DNA from: RGIG3009 sp045596745
GTDB lineage: Bacteria > Bacillota > Clostridia > Oscillospirales > Acutalibacteraceae
Direction of reading: 5' to 3'
DNA: 64,000 bases
Assembly: GCA_045596745.1 (NCBI GenBank)
Contig: JAZODA010000004.1
Location: 1 to 64,000, forward strand
Under the pieces are notes generated by a model. The model saw only the letters and a program-made list of their open reading frames with translations, was not told where the DNA came from and did no database searches. How positions within the stretch are numbered: position 1 is the stretch's first letter; every line of letters begins with the position of its first letter. The translations under genes and the position numbers were made by a program. This document shows positions 40,727-49,614 of this stretch, in pieces.

Positions 40727-41689
40727 ATGACGATGAAAGAGTTGGCAAAGCTGGCAAACGTCTCGGTTTCCACGGTATCCAAAGCGTTCAACGGCGCCGA
40801 GGATATCAGTGACGAAACAAAAGCGCATATTTTCGCTGTTGCCGGCGAATATGGCTGCTACGGTCAGTTCTTCAAAGGGAAATATCAAAAACCCGTCATC
40901 GCCGTCATCTACCCCGAAATTCTCAGTCAATACTACACCCAGCTTATCAACTATTTGAGTCATTTGATTGAAGAAGGCGGTGGCGTTTGTGTAACCGCCA
41001 CCGACAATTTCAGCAAAGAAACGCAAGCCGAGCTGGTGGAATATTTCATTTCCTATCTGAAGGTGGACGGCATTATCGTTTTTTCGCTGCGGAACGAGCT
41101 CAAAAAAGCGTACGACACCCCCATCGTCTCGCTGTTCGCAAGCGAGGACGACCACGTCGATTCGGTACGCATTGACTTTGGCGCCGCTATACGGGATGCC
41201 GCCCAAACGCTTTTGGATTACGGGCATCGGGACATCGTCTTTTTGGGCGAGAATCTGACCCACGGTAAGGAACGACTGGTTCACGAGGCGTTTCTCCGTC
41301 ACGACGTACAATGCACCGCCATCCGCAGTCACCTGCGCTTTGAAAAAGCGGGAGAAGACGGTGTTCGTCGTCTGCTGGAAAGCGGCAAGCCGTTCACTGC
41401 GCTGATTTGCGCTTACGACAACATCGCCTACGGCGCCATCAAGGAGCTGAAAAAACACGGCCTGCGCGTGCCGGAGGATGTTTCGGTCATCGGCATGGAC
41501 AACAACGTTGCCAGCGGCTATACCGAAACCGCGCTGACGTCCATCGACTATGACCCCGAGACAATGTGTCTGGAGGCGTGGAAGCTGCTGAAAAAGAAGC
41601 TCCGTAACCCCTATTTTAAAGCAAAGCAGAACCTCACGCTGGAAAGCACTCTTGTCTGGCGCGAAACCGTTCGCCGCCTTGTTCCCTGA
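40727..41689 (+). CDS. LacI family transcriptional regulator
   Basis: A 320-residue repressor-type protein. The DNA-binding head MTMKELAKLANVSVSTVSKA aligns with the canonical LacI start and fixes ATG 40727 over the earlier in-frame ATGs at 40700 and 40721. A periplasmic-binding-protein-like ligand domain follows (about 60-320), with GHRDIVFLGEN and VSVIGMDNN motifs. Divergent from the MFS operon, its likely target. Very short leader: GGGTG is the only possible ribosome site. No unambiguous LacI operator was found in the gap. Confidence 0.92.
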   Translation: MTMKELAKLANVSVSTVSKAFNGAEDISDETKAHIFAVAGEYGCYGQFFKGKYQKPVIAVIYPEILSQYYTQLINYLSHLIEEGGGVCVTATDNFSKETQAELVEYFISYLKVDGIIVFSLRNELKKAYDTPIVSLFASEDDHVDSVRIDFGAAIRDAAQTLLDYGHRDIVFLGENLTHGKERLVHEAFLRHDVQCTAIRSHLRFEKAGEDGVRRLLESGKPFTALICAYDNIAYGAIKELKKHGLRVPEDVSVIGMDNNVASGYTETALTSIDYDPETMCLEAWKLLKKKLRNPYFKAKQNLTLESTLVWRETVRRLVP

Positions 41690-41699
41690 AACGGTAAAA

Positions 41700-41738
41700 G
41701 AAAAAGTCCCTGCGCCATCGCGCAGGGACTTTCGTTTT
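41700..41738. terminator. Bidirectional terminator
   Basis: AGTCCCTGCGC (41705-41715), loop CATC, GCGCAGGGACT (41720-41730), with flanking A- and T-rich runs. Confidence 0.9.
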
Positions 41739-41742
41739 GCAA

Positions 41743-42885
41743 TTAGTTGCAGATGGTCTGCTCGGTCTCTTTGTCGAACAGGTGGATCTTGGTGTTGTCG
41801 ATAACCATATCGATCTCGTCGCCCGGGCGAGCGGTAGAGGTGGGATCGACACGCGCGGTCAGGTTGCTGCCTTCCACGTTGACATACAGGAAGATTTCAG
41901 CACCCATAAGCTCGGTGACTTCGACCTTCGCCTTAACACGGCAATCCGCGAACTGCTCCATGAAGCGAGCTTCGTCGTGCACGTCTTCGGGACGGATACC
42001 CATGATGACTTCTTTGCCGACATACTGCTCCAGAACGTTGTCCTTGTTCTTGGACTCCGGCAGCGGAATCTGATACTTGACACCCTGACGGGTCTTGGTA
42101 TCCTCGGAACCGAACTCAGCATAGAACTTGTCGCCGTTCTTGCCGATGACAGCATCGATGAAGTTCATCTGGGGGCTGCCGATGAAGCCTGCAACGAACA
42201 TATTGCAGGGATACAGATACAGGTTGTTCGGGCTGTCGACCTGCTGAATCAGACCGTCCTTCATAACCACGATGCGATCGCCCATGGTCATAGCTTCGGT
42301 CTGGTCGTGGGTAACGTAGATAAAGGTGGTACCCAGCTTCTGGTGCAGCTTGGAGATTTCCGTTCTCATCTGCGCACGCAGCTTAGCATCCAAGTTGGAC
42401 AGCGGTTCGTCGAGCAAGAAGACCTTCGGCTCACGGACGATAGCACGACCCAGAGCCACACGCTGACGCTGACCACCGGACAGAGCCTTCGGCTTTCTGT
42501 CGAGCAGGTGAGCGATATCCAGCACGCGAGCAGCTTCTTCCACGCGGCGCTTGATTTCATCTTTCGGGGTCTTGCGGAGCTTCAGACCGAACGCCATGTT
42601 ATCGTACACGGTCATGTGCGGATACAGAGCGTAGTTCTGGAACACCATCGCGATGTCGCGATCTTTGGGAGCAACGTCGTTGACCAGGCGGTCGCCGATG
42701 TACAGCTCACCACTGGAGATTTCTTCCAGACCGGCGATCATACGCAGGGTGGTGGACTTACCGCAACCGGAAGGACCGACCAGAATGATGAACTCCTGAT
42801 CCTTGATTTCCAGGTTGAAGTCGGAAACAGCGATAACGCCGCCCGCGTACTTCTTGTAGATGTTTTTCAGAGACAGACTTGCCAT
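41743..42885 (-). CDS. Sugar ABC transporter ATPase, MsmK/UgpC type
   Basis: A 380-residue CUT1-family ATPase: Walker A GPSGCGKST, signature LSGGQRQRVALGRAI, Walker B VFLLDEPLSNLDA, H-loop YVTHDQTEAM, then a C-terminal TOBE/MalK-like regulatory domain (about 240-380). No permease or binding protein genes lie nearby, which fits a shared MsmK-type ATPase that energises several sugar importers encoded elsewhere. ATG 42885 follows GGAGG; the frame to 42951 is an extension into the leader. The 138-base gap upstream is AT-rich with no clear promoter or riboswitch. Confidence 0.92.
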   Translation of the reverse strand: MASLSLKNIYKKYAGGVIAVSDFNLEIKDQEFIILVGPSGCGKSTTLRMIAGLEEISSGELYIGDRLVNDVAPKDRDIAMVFQNYALYPHMTVYDNMAFGLKLRKTPKDEIKRRVEEAARVLDIAHLLDRKPKALSGGQRQRVALGRAIVREPKVFLLDEPLSNLDAKLRAQMRTEISKLHQKLGTTFIYVTHDQTEAMTMGDRIVVMKDGLIQQVDSPNNLYLYPCNMFVAGFIGSPQMNFIDAVIGKNGDKFYAEFGSEDTKTRQGVKYQIPLPESKNKDNVLEQYVGKEVIMGIRPEDVHDEARFMEQFADCRVKAKVEVTELMGAEIFLYVNVEGSNLTARVDPTSTARPGDEIDMVIDNTKIHLFDKETEQTICN

Positions 42886-43023
42886 GTGATGACCTCCATA
42901 TTCTCTATTTAAGACAAATTGGCGAGGAAAAACTTTTCCACGCACTATCATGCTTCCTTATTTTAACAGATATTTTTGGATTTTACTATATCCTTTATGC
43001 ACAAACTTTTGCCCTGAATCTTA

Positions 43024-43755
43024 TCAGTGTTGAACAAAATGTGTCGAATTTGTAAGATTTTCGACCTCTTCTTCGGTCAAAAACCGCGCTTTGCCCTCTT
43101 CTAAAGAGGGGTCTAACTCAAGCGGCCCCATGGCGATGCGTTTGAGCCATACGACACCGCGGTCGATTGTGCCGAACATTCGCTTAATCTGATGATAGCG
43201 ACCTTCGGTGATACCGATTTCCGCCAGCGGCTGTTCGCCGTCTTCCAGAATCCGCAGCTGCGCCGGTCGGCAGCGCGTGCCGTCCGCCAATATCACTTCA
43301 CCCGCAAACAGACGAACGTGTTCCTCGGTCAGCGGCCCGTCCACGCGCACCAGATATCGCTTCATAATATCTTGCTTCGGTGCGAGCAGGCGATGGGCAA
43401 AATCGCCGTCGTCGGTCAACAACACCAAGCCGACGGTATCCTTGTCCAACCGTCCGGCAGGAAACAACCCCTTGCGTTGCAACGCAGGGGGTAACAAATC
43501 CAGCACCGTTCTGGCACGCGGATCACGCGATACGCACAGGATGCCCGACGGCTTATTCATCATAATATAAGAAAAGCGGCGATAGCACAGCGCTTCCCCC
43601 GCCACCGTCACGGCGCAGGTTTCCTCCACTTTTCGGGCGGCATCACGGCAGACAACACCATCCACCGTCACCTGACCCGAACGGATGAGCCGCACCGTTT
43701 CGCTGCGACTCAGCGTGCTTTGGGATGCGATTAATTTGTCCAATCGCTGTGCCAT
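43024..43755 (-). CDS. RsuA-family 16S rRNA pseudouridine synthase
   Basis: A 243-residue enzyme with an N-terminal S4 RNA-binding domain (about 1-50, RLDKLIASQSTLSRSETVRL) and a pseudouridine synthase domain holding the catalytic motif GRLDKDTVGL and MMNKPSG. The RsuA group modifies U516 of 16S rRNA or related sites. ATG 43755 has AGGAGA 7 bases upstream; the ATG at 43761 overlaps that site. It starts 13 bases after the DUF4830 gene. The exact target position cannot be determined from sequence. Confidence 0.9.
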   Translation of the reverse strand: MAQRLDKLIASQSTLSRSETVRLIRSGQVTVDGVVCRDAARKVEETCAVTVAGEALCYRRFSYIMMNKPSGILCVSRDPRARTVLDLLPPALQRKGLFPAGRLDKDTVGLVLLTDDGDFAHRLLAPKQDIMKRYLVRVDGPLTEEHVRLFAGEVILADGTRCRPAQLRILEDGEQPLAEIGITEGRYHQIKRMFGTIDRGVVWLKRIAMGPLELDPSLEEGKARFLTEEEVENLTNSTHFVQH

Positions 43756-43768
43756 GCTCATTCTCCTG

Positions 43769-44230
43769 TTACATCAATGCTTTTTGTCTTCCATCGGGTC
43801 CCGCCGTCGTGACGTCGCCCGCCACCACGCGATCGCGGTACACATAAAAGTTTACCCACGTGGTTTTCCCGTCCGCCGTATTGTTCACCGTATAGGTATA
43901 TCGTTTTACCCGCTCGCCGCTGTGCTCAAGCAAGCTGAGTCCAAGCGGCTCTTGCAATGCTTCGTAGGCAATCAGCGTCGCATCGGGGTCATCCGGCACG
44001 CGGATTTCCTCCACGCACTCACTGGCGGCATCCAGTTCATAGCCCAACTCGTGAGCCAGGCGAATGCGCTCCTGTGTGGAAGTGACCTCCCAATTCACCT
44101 GCTTGGAGGATGCGGAAGTATCCTCCCCCGGCAGCACAAGTGCCAGCACGATAGCCACGATTCCCAGCGCCACTGCCGCCACCGCGGCAATCAGCCGTTT
44201 GCGATCGGCCTTTACAGAAAACACAAACAT
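43769..44230 (-). CDS. DUF4830-type membrane-anchored protein
   Basis: A 153-residue protein with one N-terminal membrane helix (about 12-35) and an extracytoplasmic domain that resembles DUF4830, a small domain of unknown function in Clostridia (conserved-looking blocks ELGYELDAASECVEEIRVP, EPLGLSLLEHSGERVKRYTY, DRVVAGDV). Assignment is from memory of the family pattern. Ribosome site GGGATG is weak. Followed closely by the RsuA gene. Confidence 0.7.
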   Translation of the reverse strand: MFVFSVKADRKRLIAAVAAVALGIVAIVLALVLPGEDTSASSKQVNWEVTSTQERIRLAHELGYELDAASECVEEIRVPDDPDATLIAYEALQEPLGLSLLEHSGERVKRYTYTVNNTADGKTTWVNFYVYRDRVVAGDVTTAGPDGRQKALM

Positions 44231-44288
44231 AGCACACACATCCCATTGTCATACTTTGGTACACTATATGTGCTGTTTGTTTTCAATA

Positions 44289-45359
44289 TTACAAGCAGAT
44301 CAGCTGACGATCCACATTCGTAAGATCGCGACAACCGTCCGCCGTGATAACCACCATATCCTCGATACGAACACCAAAGCGTCCTGCGAGATAAATACCG
44401 GGCTCCACCGTGACGACCTGTCCTGCACGAAGCAGTGTCGTTCCGGCGCGAGGCGACAAACTCGGCGCTTCGTGAATCTCCACGCCGACACCGTGACCCG
44501 TGCCGTGACCAAAGCACTCACCGCACCCGGCTTCTTCAATCACACGCCGAGCGGCAGCATCACCCTCGACACAGGACAACCCCTCACGCAGTACGGACAG
44601 TGCCGCCTGCTGAGCCGAACGCACCGTCTCGTACACGGCATACTGTTCCTCGCTGACCGTGCCCAATGCGACGGTTCGCGTCATATCCGAATGATAGCCG
44701 TCCACTACCGCACCAAAATCCATCGTAATGAATTCGCCGCGGCGAATCGGTTTGTCCGACGGAATGCCGTGCGGTTGTGAGCCGTTGGCACCCGACACCA
44801 CAATGCTGTCAAACGCCATCCGCTGTGCGCCCTGTCGACGCATATAAAATTCCAGTTCCAGCGCCACTTCCCGCTCGGTAACACCCTCGCGGATATACGG
44901 CAGGATGTGCGAAAATCCCGCCTCGGTCAGCGCCTGTGCCTGTTCGATTTTTTGAATTTCCGCCGCCGATTTGACCTCGCGCAACGTCAGCAGCCACGAA
45001 TCCAAATCACCGCTGTCGGTCACCGTAAGTTCCGACAATTGTGTGCGCAACCGCCGCAGCGACGCCGCCGTGGTATGCGCCGCTTCCACCAGCACCTCGG
45101 TAACACCGTGCTGTGCCGCCAGCTCGCGCAGCGTCTCGTGAAGCTGTCGAATCATCCGACAGTCAGCACCTCGCACCGTCTGTTCCGCCAACTCAATATA
45201 GCGGAAGTCGGTCAAAAAATACGCCGCATCGGCAGTAAGAAATATCCAGCTTTCCTCCGAAGGAAACCCGGTCAGATATCGCAGATGGTGCGGTGCGGCA
45301 ATCAGTGCTGCCGTGCCGTTCGGAAGCCGTTTGGACAGCTGTTCGAGTGCGGTTGTCAT
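44289..45359 (-). CDS. Metal-dependent Xaa-Pro aminopeptidase (M24B)
   Basis: A 356-residue cytoplasmic dipeptidase/aminopeptidase. The creatinase N domain (about 1-120) is followed by an M24 domain with all five metal ligands: Asp in MDFGAVV, Asp in HSDMTRT, His in GHGTGHGVG, Glu in EPGIY and Glu in RIEDM. This contrasts with the metal-ligand-poor M24 protein at 18059-19228. Its ATG at 45359 overlaps the stop of the preceding gene by four bases (ATGA). The frame upstream to 45431 is not a real extension. It probably cleaves Xaa-Pro bonds of short peptides. Confidence 0.93.
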   Translation of the reverse strand: MTTALEQLSKRLPNGTAALIAAPHHLRYLTGFPSEESWIFLTADAAYFLTDFRYIELAEQTVRGADCRMIRQLHETLRELAAQHGVTEVLVEAAHTTAASLRRLRTQLSELTVTDSGDLDSWLLTLREVKSAAEIQKIEQAQALTEAGFSHILPYIREGVTEREVALELEFYMRRQGAQRMAFDSIVVSGANGSQPHGIPSDKPIRRGEFITMDFGAVVDGYHSDMTRTVALGTVSEEQYAVYETVRSAQQAALSVLREGLSCVEGDAAARRVIEEAGCGECFGHGTGHGVGVEIHEAPSLSPRAGTTLLRAGQVVTVEPGIYLAGRFGVRIEDMVVITADGCRDLTNVDRQLICL

Positions 45360-46213
45360 ACGTTCACCTCGCCACGATACAGCCGATGCAGCGTTGCCGC
45401 ATCCTCCGACTGTGTGCCGTCCGATTCGCAAATAAAGGTCGGATGCAGTCCGCGCTCGCGAATCAACTTCATCAGCGGCGCCGGTTCGGGACCGAACACC
45501 GTATCTTCAAACGTCAGGTGGCGTTTTTCGCCGCCTTTGGTATATTCGATTTTAGAAAAATGCGCGTGGAAGCCGGCTGCGCGCTCAGCGCCCAGCTCGT
45601 TGTGCAGGCGATCCAGCACCGCCGCAAACGCCTCTTCAGTGTTCAGTCCGCCCAACGTGCGGCTGTTAAGATGACCGAAATCCACGCAAGGCAAAAAGCG
45701 CTCGTCGATACCGCAGAAAATCATCACTTCGTCCAAATCGCCGAGCTGGTTGATTTTGCCCATCGTTTCGGGGCAAATACGCACCTGCGACAGGCCCTCG
45801 CTGTCCAGTGCTTCCTGCGCGCGGCGCAATGTCTCGCAAGCGAGCGCGGTCGCATCGGCGCGGGACAAACCGCCCAGTCCGCCGGGATGCGCCACAATCC
45901 GTTCGCCACCCATCAGTGCCACGGCGCGGGCACTTTCGAGAATATAGCGAATGGAATTATCCCGCTTTTCCGGTTCGGCGGAAGCCAGCGAAATAAAATA
46001 CGGCGCGTGCAGCGACATCTGAACGTCATACTTCGCCGCCTCCGCGCCCATAGCGCGGGCGGTTTCTTCGGTAACACGCACGCCGCGTCCACACTGGTAT
46101 TCATATGCCGTAAGTCCTTGCGCGTGCAGCCACGCCGGAGCTTGCAGCGTGGCTTTGTTGCCCGCTGCATAGAAAGAGTCACTGTTACCTGCCGGTCCAA
46201 ACCGTGCAATCAT
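45356..46213 (-). CDS. Endonuclease IV-fold TIM-barrel protein
   Basis: A 285-residue protein of the AP-endonuclease-2/Nfo-like TIM barrel. Metal-ligand-type motifs are visible in the right order: SLHAPYF, VAHPGG, CPETMGK, CVDFGHLNS, HAHFSKIEY and ICESDGTQ. It may be a deoxyribonuclease IV (AP endonuclease) or a related isomerase; the HAHFSK segment favours the nuclease branch. ATG 46213 follows GGGGGAG and overlaps the YqeG stop by four bases (ATGA), so yqeG, this gene and the aminopeptidase are translationally coupled. Confidence 0.8.
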   Translation of the reverse strand: MIARFGPAGNSDSFYAAGNKATLQAPAWLHAQGLTAYEYQCGRGVRVTEETARAMGAEAAKYDVQMSLHAPYFISLASAEPEKRDNSIRYILESARAVALMGGERIVAHPGGLGGLSRADATALACETLRRAQEALDSEGLSQVRICPETMGKINQLGDLDEVMIFCGIDERFLPCVDFGHLNSRTLGGLNTEEAFAAVLDRLHNELGAERAAGFHAHFSKIEYTKGGEKRHLTFEDTVFGPEPAPLMKLIRERGLHPTFICESDGTQSEDAATLHRLYRGEVNV

Positions 46214-46707
46214 TGTGCTCCCCCTTTCTTGCCGAGTGCTTTGCGGAACGGTTTTTCCCACCGCCGCCGCAGTCTCAAAAAGGGTTTCTCGTTATCGGTG
46301 CGAATCGGCTCCAGCAAAAAGCAGGAGACGCCGCTGAATTTCGTGCCAAACCAATCGGTGAAAATCTGATCTCCCACAGCTGCACACTGACGAATCGGCA
46401 ATCCGACGCGCCGTGCCGCACGCCAAAAGCCAATCGGCGACGGCTTGCAGGAAAGCGCAATATGGCGCAGACCCAGCTTTTCGGCAAACGGAGCCACACG
46501 GCGGTTGACCGCGTTGGACACCACCGTCAGCGCAATGCCGGCTGCTTTCATCGTTTCCAGCCACTCCGAAACGCCCTCGGCCAGCTCATGGCTGCCATAG
46601 GTCGTTAAGGTGTTATCCACATCCAGAAGCAGGCCGCGGATACCGCGCGCTTCCAAATCGGCGGGGGTAATATCCGTCACCCGACGATAGCACCAAGTCT
46701 TTCCCAT
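46210..46707 (-). CDS. YqeG family HAD-IIIA phosphatase
   Basis: A 165-residue HAD hydrolase: motif I LLLDVDNTLTTYG, motif II TVVSNA, the KPSPIGF lysine region and motif IV AAVGDQIFTDW. YqeG members are conserved in Firmicutes and related to mitochondrial PTPMT-like/PGP phosphatases; the substrate here is not known. ATG 46707 follows AAAGGAG; an upstream frame to 46836 runs through the rpsU terminator. First gene of a three-gene coupled unit. Confidence 0.9.
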   Translation of the reverse strand: MGKTWCYRRVTDITPADLEARGIRGLLLDVDNTLTTYGSHELAEGVSEWLETMKAAGIALTVVSNAVNRRVAPFAEKLGLRHIALSCKPSPIGFWRAARRVGLPIRQCAAVGDQIFTDWFGTKFSGVSCFLLEPIRTDNEKPFLRLRRRWEKPFRKALGKKGGAQ

Positions 46708-46732
46708 AGGAGATCTCCTTTCCTCCACATAA

Positions 46733-46758
46733 ACAAAAAACGGGCCCAAGCCCGTTTT
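46733..46758 (-). terminator. rpsU terminator
   Basis: AACGGGC (46739-46745), loop CCAA, GCCCGTT (46750-46756); on the minus strand followed by TTTTTTGTTT. Confidence 0.88.
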
Positions 46759-46762
46759 GTTG

Positions 46763-46939
46763 TTATTTGAACTTTCTCTTACGAGCGGCCTCGGACTTCT
46801 TCTTACGACGCACGGAAGGCTTCTCGTAATGCTCACGCTTGCGTACCTCAGCGAGGACGCCGGAGCGGGCGCAGGACTTCTTCCAACGGCGCAGCGCGCT
46901 GTCCAGAGATTCGTTCTCTTTGACTTTGACCTCTGACAT
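46763..46939 (-). CDS. rpsU: 30S ribosomal protein bS21
   Basis: A 58-residue ribosomal protein, basic throughout: VKENESLDSALRRWKKSC, then REHYEKPSVRRKKK and RKRKFK at the end, matching bS21. bS21 assists initiation on the small subunit. ATG 46939 follows GGAGGG; the longer frame to 47131 is a run-on through the promoter. It has its own promoter and terminator. The -10 box is flanked by an inverted repeat. Confidence 0.96.
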   Translation of the reverse strand: MSEVKVKENESLDSALRRWKKSCARSGVLAEVRKREHYEKPSVRRKKKSEAARKRKFK

Positions 46940-47000
46940 TCTTATTCCCTCCCTCCGCCTGATAGCAGGGGTTTTTCGTTTCGTATAGTCACAACGATAC

Positions 47001-47035
47001 CTGTTGAGTATACAACAGATTTCCGTCGCCGTCAA
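47001..47035 (-). promoter_or_regulatory. rpsU promoter with palindrome around the -10 box
   Basis: Minus-strand TTGACG (47035-47030), 17-bp spacer, TATACT (47012-47007). CTGTTG (47001-47006) and CAACAG (47013-47018) form an inverted repeat exactly flanking the -10 box, a possible operator. Confidence 0.8.
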
Positions 47036-47072
47036 GCCTTTTTGTGAAAATTTCCTGCAAAGCTTTTCGAAA

Positions 47073-49466
47073 TCAGCCGACAACGACCCGAACAACGTCG
47101 CCCGCTTTCCACAAACGGTCTGCCACAGCAACGCCTGTTGCCTCGTTCCAGGTCACGGCAATTTCTTCGTCCCCGAGGAACACGCGCGGCGAAGTTTCTG
47201 CGTACCACTCAATCGGCGTATGCGCAGTATCACCGCAAACAAACGACAGTTCCCGGCGGCAAGCCGACACCTGACGCACCGACAAATCCGTTGCGGAGAG
47301 CAGTACCGGATAGCTCGGGCGCTTATCGGTACGGCAAATTTGCAAGGTGTCGCCATCGCTGCAAACCACATCGGCAGGCAGCTGCAGCGTACCCTTGATG
47401 GGTTTGCCCGCGCATTTGAGCGTCGCAAACGAGCCCTTGCCGCTTGCTACGACCGAAATACGGCTGTCTCCCATCGGCACACCTTCGACGCGCACCGTGC
47501 CACTGTCGCGTGCAGGCAAATACCGCAAGCCGCCGCGATGGCGCAGGACGCCTGCTACACCGGCGCGAAGTGCTTCCATTTCGCCTGTTGCACCAAATGT
47601 CTGCCAATCACACACCTGATCGGGATGGATGGAGAAACGCGAGAAGTTGGTTGTCTCCTCCGCGTTCTTCCAACGGTCGGAGCGGCGCATAACTTCACCC
47701 ATCACGCGGTGAACCTCTGCCACGTTGTCGGCGGCGCGCTGAAGTTTCATCTCGTGGCCGTTATGCTGATTCATATGCACGTATTTCCACCAGCCGGAGG
47801 GCATATCGCTGTCGATTGCCACCGCCCGATGACCGAACGGATGATACAGTGCCGTCGCCTGATAGTTGGCGAGCGCCGATGCGATATCCCGCATCAGATA
47901 CATGCCATAAGGATAGTCATATCCCAGCGTCAGCGAATTGTGGTATACCTCCACCGCTGCCGGGGTAAGGTCGCGGTTGGCGGCCGCTCTCAGATAACCG
48001 GGGGCTTCCGCAAAAAACACGTTGGCAAACCCCTGCTCCACGCGTTCTGCCAAATCACCCGCGAGTGCCGCAGTTTCCTCGTCACTGTGGCGAATCGCCT
48101 CATTGCGCACAATGCGGCACACACTGTACCACAAGCCGTTGACATCGGGCGACAAGAACAAGCCTGACAACCCCATCTGCTCAGGTTTATCCACGCCGGT
48201 GTTTCCTTTGCAGAGCAGCAGTCCATACTTCGGTTCGGTCAATCGGCAGGCGAAGCGGAACATCCGCAGCATTTCAGGGTAGACATCCTCCTGCAGCGAC
48301 GGCGGCAAAAACGCCATCGCCTCGTTCCACTCGGCAATCAGATGCAACGCGCCAATCGGCGTGTTTTCCATAGCGGGAAGGTGGAAAAGATAGTGCAAAA
48401 ACCGCGCAGCATCTTCATACCGCCCGTTCCAGAGAAAATCACGGATGGGATAGATGGTATCCCAAATCGAAAAATAGCCATATTTGCCCGCCGAGGCACG
48501 CACGCCGATGCGTCCTTCATCCGTCGGGCCTACCATCAGCGCATCCAGACGAGCAGCTGCGGCTTTGCCGAACTGTTCCGCAAACGGAATGCTCGGCACA
48601 CAAACACAGCTTGCCTTTTGTTCGCACGCTTCCACCGCCTCCAGATGAGCGGCACGGCACTCGCTAAAATGCTGTACGCCGTCTCGCAGCGAAGCGATAG
48701 CCTCCTCTTCGGTACGACCGATGGCAAGACCAACGTGAATCGTTTCACGCTGCTCCCACGGCATACGCAACACCGTCAGGGCGCGAGCTTCCTCCGCGAC
48801 GACAGGCGCATCGGCACCTATGGCGATGACATACCGCTCTGTGCCGTACGGATACTCCGCCACGCCGCGAACAAGCAGCACCTGACGCGTCTCGTCAAAT
48901 GCCTCTTCACGCCACTGCACCTTTACCACACCGTTGAGCAGCGGCATCTTCACATCCAGTTCCACTCCGGCTTCGCGACAATGGTCGCCGCTTTGGGTCG
49001 AACCCTCGCCGCGGTGCTGGTCTTTGTGCGTACGCACCGAGCCGTCAAACCAAAACCCTTTGTGCAGATGCAGCAGCAGCGAATCACGACCCTCCGCCGA
49101 GCAACCGCACTCCCAAAGGAGACGCGTGCTTTCCATCAAAAACTTGTACGCCTGCTCGTGGTCCTCCCCCTCAAGATACGACAGCGTAAAACGCTGCTCG
49201 CTCGGGTGGTGCGGCACGGTTCGTCCGTTTTTCAAAGCGGAATACAGCTGAATGCCTGCACCGTATTCCTGATTATGCTCGGTGCAAGCCGCACTGCGAG
49301 ACAAAATCGGCAACAGGTTTTCGTCGGGAAATATCATCCCTTCGTATTCATAGCAATCAATCAAATTCAAAAAACAGATGCCGCCGTCGTTGTCGATGGT
49401 TGCCGACAACTCGTGGTTGCAAAAATGGCGATATTCATTGGAATCCAGCACGGACATTGTAAACAC
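47073..49466 (-). CDS. Six-hairpin glycosidase-like protein
   Basis: A 797-residue protein without signal peptide. The first part (about 1-290) is beta-rich, and the middle (about 300-650) looks like an (alpha/alpha)6 barrel (GYFSIWDTIYPIRDFLWNGR, ALHLIAEWNEAMAFLPP, NSLTLGYDYPYGMYLMRDI). Related folds occur in GH63, GH78, GH94 and amylo-alpha-1,6-glucosidase proteins; I cannot choose between them. GTG 49466 is chosen because GGAGG precedes it by 7 bases. It stands alone with its own promoter, and its stop lies 38 bases before the rpsU -35 box with no visible terminator. Confidence 0.65.
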   Translation of the reverse strand: MFTMSVLDSNEYRHFCNHELSATIDNDGGICFLNLIDCYEYEGMIFPDENLLPILSRSAACTEHNQEYGAGIQLYSALKNGRTVPHHPSEQRFTLSYLEGEDHEQAYKFLMESTRLLWECGCSAEGRDSLLLHLHKGFWFDGSVRTHKDQHRGEGSTQSGDHCREAGVELDVKMPLLNGVVKVQWREEAFDETRQVLLVRGVAEYPYGTERYVIAIGADAPVVAEEARALTVLRMPWEQRETIHVGLAIGRTEEEAIASLRDGVQHFSECRAAHLEAVEACEQKASCVCVPSIPFAEQFGKAAAARLDALMVGPTDEGRIGVRASAGKYGYFSIWDTIYPIRDFLWNGRYEDAARFLHYLFHLPAMENTPIGALHLIAEWNEAMAFLPPSLQEDVYPEMLRMFRFACRLTEPKYGLLLCKGNTGVDKPEQMGLSGLFLSPDVNGLWYSVCRIVRNEAIRHSDEETAALAGDLAERVEQGFANVFFAEAPGYLRAAANRDLTPAAVEVYHNSLTLGYDYPYGMYLMRDIASALANYQATALYHPFGHRAVAIDSDMPSGWWKYVHMNQHNGHEMKLQRAADNVAEVHRVMGEVMRRSDRWKNAEETTNFSRFSIHPDQVCDWQTFGATGEMEALRAGVAGVLRHRGGLRYLPARDSGTVRVEGVPMGDSRISVVASGKGSFATLKCAGKPIKGTLQLPADVVCSDGDTLQICRTDKRPSYPVLLSATDLSVRQVSACRRELSFVCGDTAHTPIEWYAETSPRVFLGDEEIAVTWNEATGVAVADRLWKAGDVVRVVVG

Positions 49467-49498
49467 AGTGACCCCTCCGTTCGCTTTGCGTTATCTTC

Positions 49499-49527
49499 AT
49501 TATAAATAACGCACTTCGACTTTTCAA
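49499..49527 (-). promoter_or_regulatory. Promoter of the six-hairpin glycosidase-like gene
   Basis: Minus-strand TTGAAA (49527-49522), 17-bp spacer, TATAAT (49504-49499). Confidence 0.85.
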
Positions 49528-49565
49528 CTGCTTTCGGCAAAAAGTCAAAATCTGGTGATAACAAG

Positions 49566-49603
49566 TCAAAAAGCACCGCTGTCAAACCGACAGCGGTGCT
49601 TTC
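49566..49603 (-). terminator. Terminator at the end of the topA...leuS run
   Basis: AGCACCGCTGTC (49572-49583), loop AAACC, GACAGCGGTGCT (49589-49600), followed on the minus strand by TTTTTGACTTG. Confidence 0.9.
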
Positions 49604-49614
49604 TTTGTTGTAAC

